DNA of 33,760 nucleotides, from contig NZ_JNFC01000032.1 of NCBI RefSeq assembly GCF_000756385.1, positions 1 through 33,760 on the forward strand. Reading direction: 5' to 3'. Below, one piece after another: positions 13,760 to 21,715 of the stretch. Source of the stretch: Sphingopyxis sp. LC363. Lineage in GTDB: Bacteria; Pseudomonadota; Alphaproteobacteria; Sphingomonadales; Sphingomonadaceae. The position numbers and the translations under genes are program-made. Under the pieces are notes generated by a model. The model was not told the DNA's origin, ran no database searches, and worked only from the letters and a program-made list of their open reading frames with translations. The number at the start of each line of letters is the position of its first letter. Within the stretch, counting starts at the first letter, position 1.

Positions 13760-15394
13760 ATGCGCCGACTGCGCTTCGCCTGTGCCGCGGCGGTGGCGGG
13801 AGCTTCGCTCCTCCCCGCCGCGGCGCTCGCGGCCCAACCGGCGGCGACGCCGCTCGACGGCCGCCCGCCCCTTGCCCCCGACCGCACCCGCGACCCGTTG
13901 CCCGATCCGGAGGCGAAGCCGCTCTCGCTCGGCAAGGTCGAACTCGGCGCGCGGCCCGATGTCACCATCCGCGAAATCCGATTCGTCGGCGCGGGCGTGC
14001 CCGCCAATGTCGGCCGCGCGGCGCAGCGCTTCGTCGGCAAGCCCGCTTCGGCCGACAATCTCGCGAAGCTCGCCGCCGCGATGACGCGCGCCTACAACCG
14101 CTCGAGCGTGGCGCTTTTCACGCTCGTCATTCCCGAACAGGATTTGTCGGAGGGCGTCGTCACCGTCGCGTCGGCGGAAGGTTATGTCGGATCGGTGACG
14201 CTGAGCGGCGAGCGCGAGAGCGGCCCCGCGCCGCTCGTCGCGAAGATGGCGGGTGGCCTCGTCGGCCGGCGCCCGTTGCCGCGCGCGCGTTTCGAACGCG
14301 CACTCGGCAATATCGCCGACATTCCGGGTGTGACGGTGACGCCGACGCTCGCGCTCGGCAGCGAGCAGGGCGCGGTCGCGCTCGACCTCGCGCTCGATGC
14401 CAAAAAGCCGACGCTCGGGCTCGGCTTCACGACGCGCACCAGCCGTTTCGTCGATGACGGCATCGTCGAGGCGAACGCGCGCGGCTCCAGCCTGCTCCGC
14501 AGCGGCGACGAGACGCGGCTGACCGGCGCCGCCGCGATCAACTTCAAATCTTTGCTCTATCTCGCCGCGAGCCATTCGACGCCGATTGGCGCCGGCGGCA
14601 CGCGCGCCGAACTGTCGGGCGCGGCGCTGCGCACGCGCCCCAAGGGCCTGGCGATCGACGGCGAGGCGTGGAGCGCGGGCTTCGCGATCACCCATCCGCT
14701 GATCCGCGCGACGCGGCGCAATCTGATCGCATCGGCGCGGATCGACTATCTCGATTCGAAGAACGCGCTCTTCGGCTCGACGATCGCCGCCGAAAAGACG
14801 TGGACCGCCAGCGGCAGCCTCGCCTTTCGTTTGAGCGAAGACCGCACCGTCCTCGGCGCGCGCGTCGGCGGCGCCAAGGGGCTCGACTTCGCCGGCGCGC
14901 GCGTCGATCCCGGGGTCGGCGAGGTCGGCTTCGCTTACGCCGACGCCAGCATCGAGGCGAATCAGGCGGTCGGCAAGGCCTTCGTCGTCCGCGCCGCCGC
15001 GACCGGCCGCTGGACACGCGACCGCCTGCCCGCCGCGCAGCGGTTCAGCGTCGGCGGCGCGACCTTCGGCCGGGCGTTCGAGGATGGGCTGGTCAATGGC
15101 GATCGCGGCTATGCGGCGTTCGGCGAACTCGCGCTCCGCCCCTTGCGCAGCGGCGGTTTTTCGAAGAGCGAACTCTATGGCTTCGTCGACTATGCCGACG
15201 TGACCCTGCTCGATCGCGCCGCGATCCCGCGCACCGGTTTCACCCTCGGCAGCTGGGGCGGCGGCGTGCGCCTCTCCTATGCCGAAAACGCCACCATCGG
15301 CGTCGAAGTCGCCGACGCGTGGAACCAGCCGGTCCCCGGCTATGATCAGGACTGGCGCGTCGCGCTCAGCTGGAAATTGTCGATCCGTCCATGA
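13760..15394 (+). CDS. TpsB/ShlB/FhaC-type outer-membrane transporter
   Basis: 544 residues from ATG 13760. Signal peptide about 1-24 (AAAVAGASLLPAAALAA), then a Pro-rich segment, one clear POTRA-like domain (about residues 65-145, VTIREIRFVGAGVPANVG...LVIPEQDLSEGVVTVASAEGYVGSVTLSG) and a beta-barrel of the Omp85/TpsB class. Barrel repeats include LGLGFTTRTSRFVDDG, and the motif area RFSVGGATFGRAFEDGLVNGDRGY matches the SxGG...G-RGY lid-loop region. The last strand reads DWRVALSWKLS. The family secretes a partner protein across the outer membrane without ATP. The only candidate partner is the collagen-like lipoprotein just upstream, which is not a classical filamentous-haemagglutinin TpsA. 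The 3' end overlaps the hemerythrin-like gene by 29 bases. Confidence 0.85.
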   Translation: MRRLRFACAAAVAGASLLPAAALAAQPAATPLDGRPPLAPDRTRDPLPDPEAKPLSLGKVELGARPDVTIREIRFVGAGVPANVGRAAQRFVGKPASADNLAKLAAAMTRAYNRSSVALFTLVIPEQDLSEGVVTVASAEGYVGSVTLSGERESGPAPLVAKMAGGLVGRRPLPRARFERALGNIADIPGVTVTPTLALGSEQGAVALDLALDAKKPTLGLGFTTRTSRFVDDGIVEANARGSSLLRSGDETRLTGAAAINFKSLLYLAASHSTPIGAGGTRAELSGAALRTRPKGLAIDGEAWSAGFAITHPLIRATRRNLIASARIDYLDSKNALFGSTIAAEKTWTASGSLAFRLSEDRTVLGARVGGAKGLDFAGARVDPGVGEVGFAYADASIEANQAVGKAFVVRAAATGRWTRDRLPAAQRFSVGGATFGRAFEDGLVNGDRGYAAFGELALRPLRSGGFSKSELYGFVDYADVTLLDRAAIPRTGFTLGSWGGGVRLSYAENATIGVEVADAWNQPVPGYDQDWRVALSWKLSIRP

Positions 15395-15845
15395 CCGGCG
15401 GGCCGAGCACGGCGGCTGATGCGTACAGCGTGTCGGCGAGCGGATAGAGTTCGCGTTCCTCGCGCTCGATGCGCATCGCGAGCAGGTCGAAGACGATCTT
15501 CGTCTCGCGCCGGAAACCCGCCCAGTCGGCCGCGACACGGTCGCGCGTCCATTTCTCGTCATAGGCGGCGAAATCGGCCGCGAGGCTGCCCATTTCGATT
15601 TCGAATTCGCGCGTGATCCGCATCAGTTCGGCATCGCCCGTCGCCATCAGCCGCGGGTACAGGATCCAGTCTTCGCACTTCAGGTGCCGGACCAGCGCTT
15701 CGCGCAGCTGGCCCCGGGCGCTGGCCAGATCGTCCGGACCGGGAGGAGAGGGCGAGGCGGTCATGCCGAGGATGATCCGCGATAAGGTGACGAGCGCCGC
15801 ATGTTCGGCGCGCAGTCGCTGCATCTCGCGGCTCAAGGGCATCAT
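15366..15845 (-). CDS. hemerythrin-like HHE domain protein
   Basis: 159 residues from ATG 15845; the immediately following ATG (15842) has the better spacing from GGAG and may be the real start. It is an all-helical protein with hemerythrin-like positions EH (His15), RHLKCEDWILYP (His54, Glu58), and EREERELYPLAD near residue 130. The third segment (REFEIEMGSLAADF) has no His where many HHE proteins do, so a complete di-iron site is not certain. Related proteins sense or bind oxygen, nitric oxide or iron. It converges on the TpsB gene, overlapping its last 29 bases. Confidence 0.75.
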   Translation of the reverse strand: MMPLSREMQRLRAEHAALVTLSRIILGMTASPSPPGPDDLASARGQLREALVRHLKCEDWILYPRLMATGDAELMRITREFEIEMGSLAADFAAYDEKWTRDRVAADWAGFRRETKIVFDLLAMRIEREERELYPLADTLYASAAVLGPPVMDGSTISS

Positions 15846-15940
15846 TGCTCCATCGATGCGAGCGGTCCCTCAAGCGCCATCATAGGCAATCCGCCATGAA
15901 AGAAAAGTGAATCGACAAAGGGGGGAGGGGAGGGGGCACC

Positions 15941-15958
15941 CTAGGGTCCTGACCCTAA
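15941..15958. promoter_or_regulatory. CTAGGGTC-CT-GACCCTAA palindrome
   Basis: Near-perfect inverted repeat (7 of 8 pairs) in the 246-base gap between the hemerythrin-like gene and the PepSY gene. A second copy with the same two-base centre position is at 12088-12105. Either a regulator site or a small repeat. The rest of 15846-16050 shows a G-rich run (15919-15935) and no gene. Confidence 0.4.
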
Positions 15959-16052
15959 CCGACCGACTGGCCCGATCGATGGCATGGCTGGCCCGAACGA
16001 TGGTGTTTGCGGCGCAAATCCGGTTGTCAATTCGGGCGGCAAGCCATAGGGC

Positions 16053-16077
16053 GCTATTGATTTTCCTTCGCAATAGC
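16053..16077 (+). promoter_or_regulatory. candidate iron-responsive operator, site A
   Basis: GCTATTG (16053-16059) and CAATAGC (16071-16077) face each other across 11 bases that end in CTTCG, giving the half-site TTCGCAA typical of alphaproteobacterial Fur boxes. It begins 39 bases upstream of the PepSY start, leaving almost no room for an ordinary ribosome binding site. It is 19/23 identical to the reverse complement of the site at 31151-31173. Confidence 0.6.
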
Positions 16078-16091
16078 AGCAGCCTTCGCCC

Positions 16092-17258
16092 ATGCAACGC
16101 ACGACCATCCGGACATGGTTCCTCATCCACAAATGGACGAGCATCGTCTGCACCGCCTTTCTGATGATGCTGTGCGTCACCGGCCTGCCGCTGATCTTTC
16201 ACGACGAGATCGACGAGCTGACCGAAGAAACCCCGCATTATGGCCTGCCGGGCGTGGGTTCGTCGGGCGAAGCGCCCGGCCTCAAACCCCTCGACGAAAT
16301 GCTGGCGAAGGCGCTCGCCGCGCGGCCGGGCGAAGTCCCCGTCTTCATGGCGTTCGACAATGCGCAGCCGTCGATGACGGTCACCACCGCGCCGCGCGCG
16401 GACTCGCCCGCCGCCGACATGACGATCCAGATCCTCGACCGCTCGACCGGCGAAGCGACCTCGACCGTCGACGAAAGCGGCGTGATGCACTTCCTGCTCC
16501 AGCTCCACACCGACATGTTCCTCGGGCTTCCCGGCATGCTCTTCCTCGGGCTGATGGGGCTGTTCTTCGTGATCGCGATCGTCTCGGGGGTCGTGCTCTA
16601 CGCGCCCTTCATGAAAAAGCTCGACTTCGGCACGCTGCGCACCTCGCGCAGCCGCCGCCTCAAATGGCTCGACTATCACAACCTGCTCGGCATCGTCGCG
16701 CTCGCGTGGATGACGGTCGTGGGCGCGACCGGCGTGATCAATGCGCTCGCGACCCCGATCTTCGAATATTGGCAGCGGACCGACCTTGCCGAAATGACGA
16801 AGGCCTATGATGGCAAGGGCGCGGTGCCGCCCGAGCGTTACGGTTCGATCGACAAGGCGATGGCGGCGGCGCGCAAGGAAATTCCCGGCAACAATCCGCA
16901 GTTCGTCGCCTTCCCCGGCGGCGCCTTTTCGAGCAAGCATCATTATGCCGTCTTCTTCCAGGGCGACACGCCGCTCACCGAAGGGCTGCTCACCGCGGCG
17001 CTGATCGACGCCGAGACGGGCGAATTCACCGATGCGCGCGCGATGCCCTGGTATGCCAAGGCGCTCGCCCTGTCGCAGCCGCTGCACTTCGGCGATTATG
17101 GCGCGCTGCCGCTCAAGCTGCTCTGGGCGATCCTCACCCTGTTCACGATGATCGTCCTCGGCTCGGGCCTCTATCTCTGGCTCGGCAAGCGCCGCTTCGG
17201 CACCGACGCGCTGGTGCGCGAGGTCGAGAGCGGCGGCACTTTGGTGCCCGCCGAATGA
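16092..17258 (+). CDS. PepSY-associated membrane protein, iron-uptake locus
   Basis: 388 residues from ATG 16092. A short basic N-terminus with HKW precedes the first helix (16-36); further helices lie at about 143-170, 195-218 and 340-365. A large periplasmic domain with PepSY-like segments (GSIDKAMAAARKEIPG...AALIDAETGEFTDARAMPW) lies between helices 3 and 4. Conserved histidines LQLHTDMF and YHNLLG sit at helix edges, as in the PiuB/FsrB-like proteins thought to reduce ferric siderophores with haem (family knowledge, not shown here). No Shine-Dalgarno is evident. The stop overlaps the next start (ATGA), and a siderophore-type receptor follows, supporting a role in releasing iron from an imported chelate. 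Confidence 0.88.
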   Translation: MQRTTIRTWFLIHKWTSIVCTAFLMMLCVTGLPLIFHDEIDELTEETPHYGLPGVGSSGEAPGLKPLDEMLAKALAARPGEVPVFMAFDNAQPSMTVTTAPRADSPAADMTIQILDRSTGEATSTVDESGVMHFLLQLHTDMFLGLPGMLFLGLMGLFFVIAIVSGVVLYAPFMKKLDFGTLRTSRSRRLKWLDYHNLLGIVALAWMTVVGATGVINALATPIFEYWQRTDLAEMTKAYDGKGAVPPERYGSIDKAMAAARKEIPGNNPQFVAFPGGAFSSKHHYAVFFQGDTPLTEGLLTAALIDAETGEFTDARAMPWYAKALALSQPLHFGDYGALPLKLLWAILTLFTMIVLGSGLYLWLGKRRFGTDALVREVESGGTLVPAE

Positions 17259-17434
17259 AGAAGACAGGCAGCCTCCGCGCGATCTTCGCCGTCCCGCTGC
17301 TGCTCGCGGCCGCCAGCCTCATCGGCCTTATCGTCGCGCTGACCGGCGACGGCTGGCGCGACGCGATCTCGTGGGCGCTGCTCGCCATACCCGTGCTTGC
17401 CGTCGGCTGGGCGATGCGCGTGCGCCGCACCTGA
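17255..17434 (+). CDS. 59-residue membrane protein in the iron operon
   Basis: Starts MKKTGSLRAIFAV, overlapping the PepSY stop codon by ATGA, a strong sign of translational coupling. Two hydrophobic segments (about residues 8-29 and 38-53) are separated by GDGWRDA, and the protein ends MRVRRT, so the termini are probably cytoplasmic. I do not recognise a family. Small membrane proteins of this sort are frequent beside PepSY proteins in sphingomonad iron loci, and it may be a subunit or stabiliser. The gap to the TonB receptor is 47 bases. Confidence 0.75.
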   Translation: MKKTGSLRAIFAVPLLLAAASLIGLIVALTGDGWRDAISWALLAIPVLAVGWAMRVRRT

Positions 17435-17481
17435 AACTATGACGCGCGCGCTAGGGCCGCGCCTGAAAAAGGGGAATATCC

Positions 17482-19647
17482 ATGACCAGATCGACCTTGC
17501 ACACCGCGCTCGGCCTCTCCGCCGCGACCGCCGCGCTCATCCTCGCCGCGCCCGCCTTGGCGCAGGAGGCCAGCGCCGGCGAAGATATCGTCGTCACCGC
17601 GCAGCGGAGCAACGAGACGCAGGTCATCCGCGGCGGCTCGCTCGGCGCACTGGGCGACAAGGACGCGATGGACACGCCGTTCGCGGTCAAGAGCTACAAC
17701 GAAGCGTTGATTCTCAATCAACAGCCGCTGACGCTCGGCGCGGTGCTCGAGAATGACCCGTCGGTCCGCACCACGCTCGGCTTCGGCAACATGTCCGAGC
17801 AGTTCGTGGTTCGCGGCTTCAACCTCTTCGGCGAAGATATCGCGATCGACGGCCTGTTCGGCGTGACTCCGCGCCAGCTCGTCTCGCCCGAACTCTATGA
17901 CAATGTTCAGATACTGAACGGCGCCAGCGCCTTCCTGTTCGGCGCCGCACCCGGCGGTTCGGCGCTGGGCGGCACCGTCAACCTGACGCCCAAGCGCGCG
18001 AAGGACCGGGACACCAGTCGCGTCACGCTCAACTATCTCTCCGACGCGCATTTCGGCGGGGCGGCCGATTTCGGCCGCCGCTTCGGGACCGACGGCGCAT
18101 TCGGCGCGCGTATCAACGGAGCATTCCGATCGGGCGACATCGCGATCGACGACGAGTTCCGCCGTTCGGCCGTAGTCGGCGGGAGCTTCGACTGGCGCAC
18201 CGACAATCTGCGCCTCAGCCTCGACCTCGCCTATCAGAACGTCAAGGCGCGGCACATGCGCCCGATGGTTCAGCTCAACAACAAATATGGCACGGTCACC
18301 GCAGTGCCGCGCCCGCCGCGCGCGGACCTCAACTATGGGCAGCCATGGTATAATCAGACGATCCGCGACATCTTCGGTATCTTCAAGCTCGAATATGACG
18401 TGACCGACAATCTGATGCTCTACGCGTCGGCGGGCGCACGCGACACCGCCGAGCGCGGCATCTATCAGGGCTTCCAGCTTCTCGATTCGACCACCGGCGA
18501 TGCGTTCGTGACCGGCTCGAACATCCCGCGCAACGACAATAACGAAGCGGCGCAGGCGGGGCTACGGTTCAGCGGTGAAAGCCTCGGCATCACCCATCAG
18601 CTCAACCTGGGCTATTCGCACAGCCGCTACGTCAACCGGAACGCCTTTGAATTCGGGCGGTTCGACGACGATGCGCTGGGCGGCACCAACCTCAATAATC
18701 TCTATGCGCCGCGCACCGTCGCCCTGCCGACGTTCGACGCCTTTGTTTCAGGCGACCTCGCCGACCCTCTCCCCGCGAACCGCACGCGCCTCGACAGCAT
18801 CTTCGTGTCCGACACGCTCGGCTTTGCCGAGGACATGGTCCAGCTGACGCTCGGCCTGCGGCATCAGAACATCCACTTTCGCACCTATAATATCACCACC
18901 GGCGCGCAGAACACCGAATATAACCGGGGAACGACCACCCCCGTCGTCGGCGTCGTCATTCGTCCCAGCGAGAAAATCTCGCTCTACGCCAATCGCATCG
19001 AAGCGCTGATCCAGGGTCCGGTCGCCGGCGCCGGCACGATCAACGTCGGCCAGGTGTTCCCGCCCTTTCAGGCGGTGCAGTATGAGATCGGCGGCAAACT
19101 CGCGCTCGGCCGCTTCAACGCCTCGCTCGCGGCCTTCCAGACCGATCGCCCGCAAACGCTGAACGAAGTGACTCCGGACGGCACGGTCTTCACGCTTAAC
19201 GGCCAGCAGCGCAACAAGGGTATCGAACTCAGCGTCGATGGCGAGCCTGTCGACGGTCTGCGCATCATCGCGGGCGTCTCGGTCACCGATGCCAAGCAGC
19301 GCCGTACCGCCGGCGGGGCCACCGACGGGCTCGATGCGATCGGCGTGCCCGACTATACCGCCAACGCCAATGTCGAGTGGGATGTCTATGGCGGTCTCAC
19401 GCTAACCGGTCGCATCATCCAGACCGGCAAGCAGGCGGTGAACCTCACCAATACGCTCGAGCTGCCCGAATGGACGCGTTTCGATCTCGGCGCGCGTTAT
19501 GTCGTCGCGGCGGGCGACACGCCGATCACCTTCCGCTTCAACGTCGATAACGTCGCCAACAAGCGATACTGGTCGTCGTCGCTCGGCGGCTATCTGGTTC
19601 AGGGGCTGCCGCGCACCTTCAAGACCTCGGTCACGGCGGAGTTCTGA
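17482..19647 (+). CDS. TonB-dependent siderophore-type receptor
   Basis: 721 residues from ATG 17482, preceded by AAAGGGG at good distance. Signal peptide to Ala27 (ALA|Q), TonB box EDIVVTAQR (34-42), plug domain with NDPSVRTTLGFGNMSEQFVVRGF, the segment DGLFGVTPR and VQILNGASAFLFGAAPGGSALGGTVNLTPKRA. The 22-stranded barrel ends with the aromatic YLVQGLPRTFKTSVTAEF. The plug organisation is that of ferric-siderophore receptors (FhuA/FecA-like, TIGR01783 style). Its neighbours, a PepSY protein upstream and a PPOX-like protein downstream, support iron-chelate uptake. The ligand cannot be read from sequence. It would be induced by iron shortage through the operator at 16053 (inference). Confidence 0.93.
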   Translation: MTRSTLHTALGLSAATAALILAAPALAQEASAGEDIVVTAQRSNETQVIRGGSLGALGDKDAMDTPFAVKSYNEALILNQQPLTLGAVLENDPSVRTTLGFGNMSEQFVVRGFNLFGEDIAIDGLFGVTPRQLVSPELYDNVQILNGASAFLFGAAPGGSALGGTVNLTPKRAKDRDTSRVTLNYLSDAHFGGAADFGRRFGTDGAFGARINGAFRSGDIAIDDEFRRSAVVGGSFDWRTDNLRLSLDLAYQNVKARHMRPMVQLNNKYGTVTAVPRPPRADLNYGQPWYNQTIRDIFGIFKLEYDVTDNLMLYASAGARDTAERGIYQGFQLLDSTTGDAFVTGSNIPRNDNNEAAQAGLRFSGESLGITHQLNLGYSHSRYVNRNAFEFGRFDDDALGGTNLNNLYAPRTVALPTFDAFVSGDLADPLPANRTRLDSIFVSDTLGFAEDMVQLTLGLRHQNIHFRTYNITTGAQNTEYNRGTTTPVVGVVIRPSEKISLYANRIEALIQGPVAGAGTINVGQVFPPFQAVQYEIGGKLALGRFNASLAAFQTDRPQTLNEVTPDGTVFTLNGQQRNKGIELSVDGEPVDGLRIIAGVSVTDAKQRRTAGGATDGLDAIGVPDYTANANVEWDVYGGLTLTGRIIQTGKQAVNLTNTLELPEWTRFDLGARYVVAAGDTPITFRFNVDNVANKRYWSSSLGGYLVQGLPRTFKTSVTAEF

Positions 19648-19660
19648 CAGGGGAGGGCAT

Positions 19661-20128
19661 ATGAGCGACATCGACAGCATCGCGGGCCTCGAAGCGATCC
19701 TCGGGAAGACGCCGCCTGCGGTGAATCTCAAGGTGATCGACCATGTCGATGAAAGCGCGATGCGCTGGCTCGCCGCCGCGCTGCTGATCCCCGGCTCGGC
19801 GCAGGTCGCGATCCTGCGCGGCACCGCGATGCTCACCGACGACGACACCGCGCGCGCGAGCTTCGAGGTGCAGGGCAAGGTGCCGCTGCTCGCGACGCGG
19901 GTCGACGACGTCGAGGTCGACCTGCGCGCGAGCCCCGCGCTCGCCCGCGCCGCGCTCTGGCCCGCCGCCGCCGCGCCCGCCGACATCAAGCCCGCGAAGA
20001 TGTTCGCCGACCATGTGAAGCTCAACAAGGACAAAGGGCTCGGTGCACGTATCGCCGGCGCCTTCGTCTCGGTTCCGGGGCTGATGCAGCGCGGGCTCGA
20101 CAAGGATTACAAGGACAATCTCTACTAG
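19661..20128 (+). CDS. shortened PPOX-like (pyridoxamine-phosphate-oxidase-related) protein
   Basis: 155 residues from ATG 19661 with GGGGAGGG upstream, 13 bases after the receptor stop. The N-terminus SIAGLEAILGKTPPAVNLKVIDHVDESAMRWLAAA and the region ILRGTAMLTDDDTARASFEVQGKVPLLATRVDDVEV...ARAALWPAA follow the order of FMN-dependent PPOX-type flavoproteins (MSMEG_1061/DR2398-like). The central part with the SPRGDxPGFV flavin-binding block is absent: LLIPGSAQVAILRG joins the two ends. The C-terminus (KMFADHVKLNKDKGLGARIAG) replaces the usual Cys/Arg region. If the assignment is right, it may not bind FMN normally. The neighbourhood points to handling of an iron chelate in the cytoplasm. Confidence 0.6.
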   Translation: MSDIDSIAGLEAILGKTPPAVNLKVIDHVDESAMRWLAAALLIPGSAQVAILRGTAMLTDDDTARASFEVQGKVPLLATRVDDVEVDLRASPALARAALWPAAAAPADIKPAKMFADHVKLNKDKGLGARIAGAFVSVPGLMQRGLDKDYKDNLY

Positions 20129-20147
20129 CGCATCCTGCACTAGAAAC

Positions 20148-20234
20148 CGTTCGCCCTGAGCTTGTCGAAGGGCCGTTCTTTCTTTTCGGGCGTCGGAAAA
20201 AAGGACGGTGCTTCGACAAGCTCAGCACAAACGG
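20148..20234. repeat. inverted CTGAGCTTGTCGAAG repeat pair
   Basis: CTGAGCTTGTCGAAG (20156-20170) and its exact reverse complement CTTCGACAAGCTCAG (20211-20225), with flanking CCGTT...AACGG. A common sphingomonad intergenic repeat. It lies between the iron operon and ku and could form a terminator-like hairpin with a 40-base loop. Confidence 0.85.
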
Positions 20235-20309
20235 ATTTGGGGTCGCCCCCTGCGACGGAACCCCTCGCCGCGCCGAACATTTGGAGTCGGGACAGCGAAA
20301 GGGAGTGGC

Positions 20310-21185
20310 ATGGCCGCACGCGCCTATTGGAAGGGACAAATCCGGCTCGCGCTGGTGTCGATCCCGGTCGAAATCTACGCCGCGACCAAATCGGGCGCCG
20401 CGATCAGCTTCCGCCAGATCCACGAACCGAGCGGCAAGCCGGTCAAATATGAAAAGGTCGTGCCCGGCATCGGGCCGATCGACACCGACGACATCGTCAA
20501 GGGGTACGAGACGTCGAAGGGCAATTATGTCCTGCTCGACGAGGAGGAGATCGAGGCGGTCAAGCTCGAGAGCAAGCGCACCCTCGAACTGCTCCAGTTC
20601 GTCGACGCGGGCGAGATCGACATCCTCTATTATGCCAAGCCCTATTATGTCGTCCCCGCCGACGAGCTGGCCGAGGAAGCCTATATCGTCCTGCGCGAGG
20701 CGCTGAAGCGCACGAAGAAGGTCGGGCTCGGCCAGCTGTCGGTGCGCGGGCAGGAGCAGCTCGTCGGGCTGCGTCCGTGCGGCAAGGGCCTCGTGCTCGA
20801 AGTGCTGCGCTACGCCGACGAGGTGAACAAGGCGGCGAATTATTTCCGCGATGTCGGCAACGCCAAGCCCGATGCCGACCTGCTCGACCTCGCCGAAACG
20901 CTGATCGACAAGAAAAGCGGCAAGTTCGACGCGTCGGACTATCATAATCATTATGTCGACGCGCTGAAGCGCGTGATCGCGAAAAAGGCGAAGGCCAAGG
21001 GCAAACGCGTGCTCGAGGATGTCGAGGAACCCGGCCCGCTGAGCGGTGGATCGAACGTCATCGATCTGATGGCGGCGCTGAAAGCGTCGGTCGAGGGCAA
21101 GAAGAAAGCGGCGGCGGGCAGGGCGAAGACGGCGCCCGCGAAAAAGGCGCCGGCGAAAAAGACCGCCGAACGAAAGCGCGCCTGA
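20310..21185 (+). CDS. ku: bacterial Ku, DNA-end-binding protein of NHEJ
   Basis: Homodimeric ring protein that binds DNA ends and recruits LigD. 291 residues from ATG 20310, with AAGGGAG 5 bases upstream; the frame extends upstream into the repeat but has no family similarity there. Signatures: ARAYWKGQIRLALVSIPVEIYAAT, ISFRQIHEPSGKPVKYEKVVPG, YVLLDEEEIEAVKLES, FVDAGEIDILYYAKPYYVVPAD, AYIVLREAL, GKGLVLEVLRYADEV. The minimal LigD-interaction segment and a Lys/Ala-rich tail (KKAAAGRAKTAPAKKAPAKK) follow from about residue 255. The tail is typical of bacterial Ku and contributes to DNA binding. The stop overlaps the start of the next gene by one base (TGATG). Confidence 0.95.
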   Translation: MAARAYWKGQIRLALVSIPVEIYAATKSGAAISFRQIHEPSGKPVKYEKVVPGIGPIDTDDIVKGYETSKGNYVLLDEEEIEAVKLESKRTLELLQFVDAGEIDILYYAKPYYVVPADELAEEAYIVLREALKRTKKVGLGQLSVRGQEQLVGLRPCGKGLVLEVLRYADEVNKAANYFRDVGNAKPDADLLDLAETLIDKKSGKFDASDYHNHYVDALKRVIAKKAKAKGKRVLEDVEEPGPLSGGSNVIDLMAALKASVEGKKKAAAGRAKTAPAKKAPAKKTAERKRA

Positions 21186-21715
21186 TGGACCTCAACGAGG
21201 CGCTTTGGTGGGAGACGATCGATACGCAGGTGCTGCTGCGCCTCGGCGTCGCGACGCTCGTCGGGTTGCTGCTCGGGCTCGACCGCGAGCTCAAGGGCTA
21301 TGACGCCGGGCTGCGCACGCACGGGATGGTCGCGCTCAGCTCCTCCTTGATGACTGTCGTCGCGATCGCGCTCTACAACCAGCTCGGCGGCGCCGATTCG
21401 TCGATCGACCCGCTACGCGTGATCGAGGGCATGGCGGCGGCGATCGGCATCATCGCCGCAGGGCTGATCATCGTCAAAGGCGGCGAGGTGCGCAACCTCA
21501 CCACCGCGGCGCATATCTGGCTGACCGCGGCGATCGGTATCGCGAGCGGCGCGGGCTATTTCGCGGTGGTGATCATCGCCGCCGGGCTCGCGCTCATGCT
21601 GCTCACCCTGCTCCGCTTCGTCGAGCGCCGCCTGCCCGAAGTCGAGGACGGGCCCAACGAGGACGGGGCCGAAAAGAATGGACCAAAAGTGGAGAATGGG
21701 GATGTCCCGCGCTGA
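21185..21715 (+). CDS. MgtC/SapB-family membrane protein
   Basis: 176 residues from ATG 21185, overlapping the ku stop (TGATG), so translation is likely coupled. MgtC family N-terminus: LLRLGVATLVGLLLGLDRELKGYDAGLRTHGMVALSSSLMTVVA, with the conserved GLDRE and AGLRTH. Then IEGMAAAIGIIAAGLIIVKGGEVRNLTTAAHIWLTAAIGIASGAG, the classical second block. About four or five helices, ending in an acidic tail (VEDGPNEDGAEKNG). It lacks the C-terminal ACT-like domain of Salmonella MgtC. The family acts in the inner membrane, in magnesium or phosphate stress. Its location between ku and ligD is odd; its last 14 bases overlap ligD. Confidence 0.9.
   Translation: MDLNEALWWETIDTQVLLRLGVATLVGLLLGLDRELKGYDAGLRTHGMVALSSSLMTVVAIALYNQLGGADSSIDPLRVIEGMAAAIGIIAAGLIIVKGGEVRNLTTAAHIWLTAAIGIASGAGYFAVVIIAAGLALMLLTLLRFVERRLPEVEDGPNEDGAEKNGPKVENGDVPR

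Noticed and set aside
12905..15562. 885-residue minus-strand open frame opposite the collagen-like and TpsB genes.
   Set aside because: Composition is an antisense artefact; both plus-strand genes have signal peptides, motifs and ribosome binding sites.
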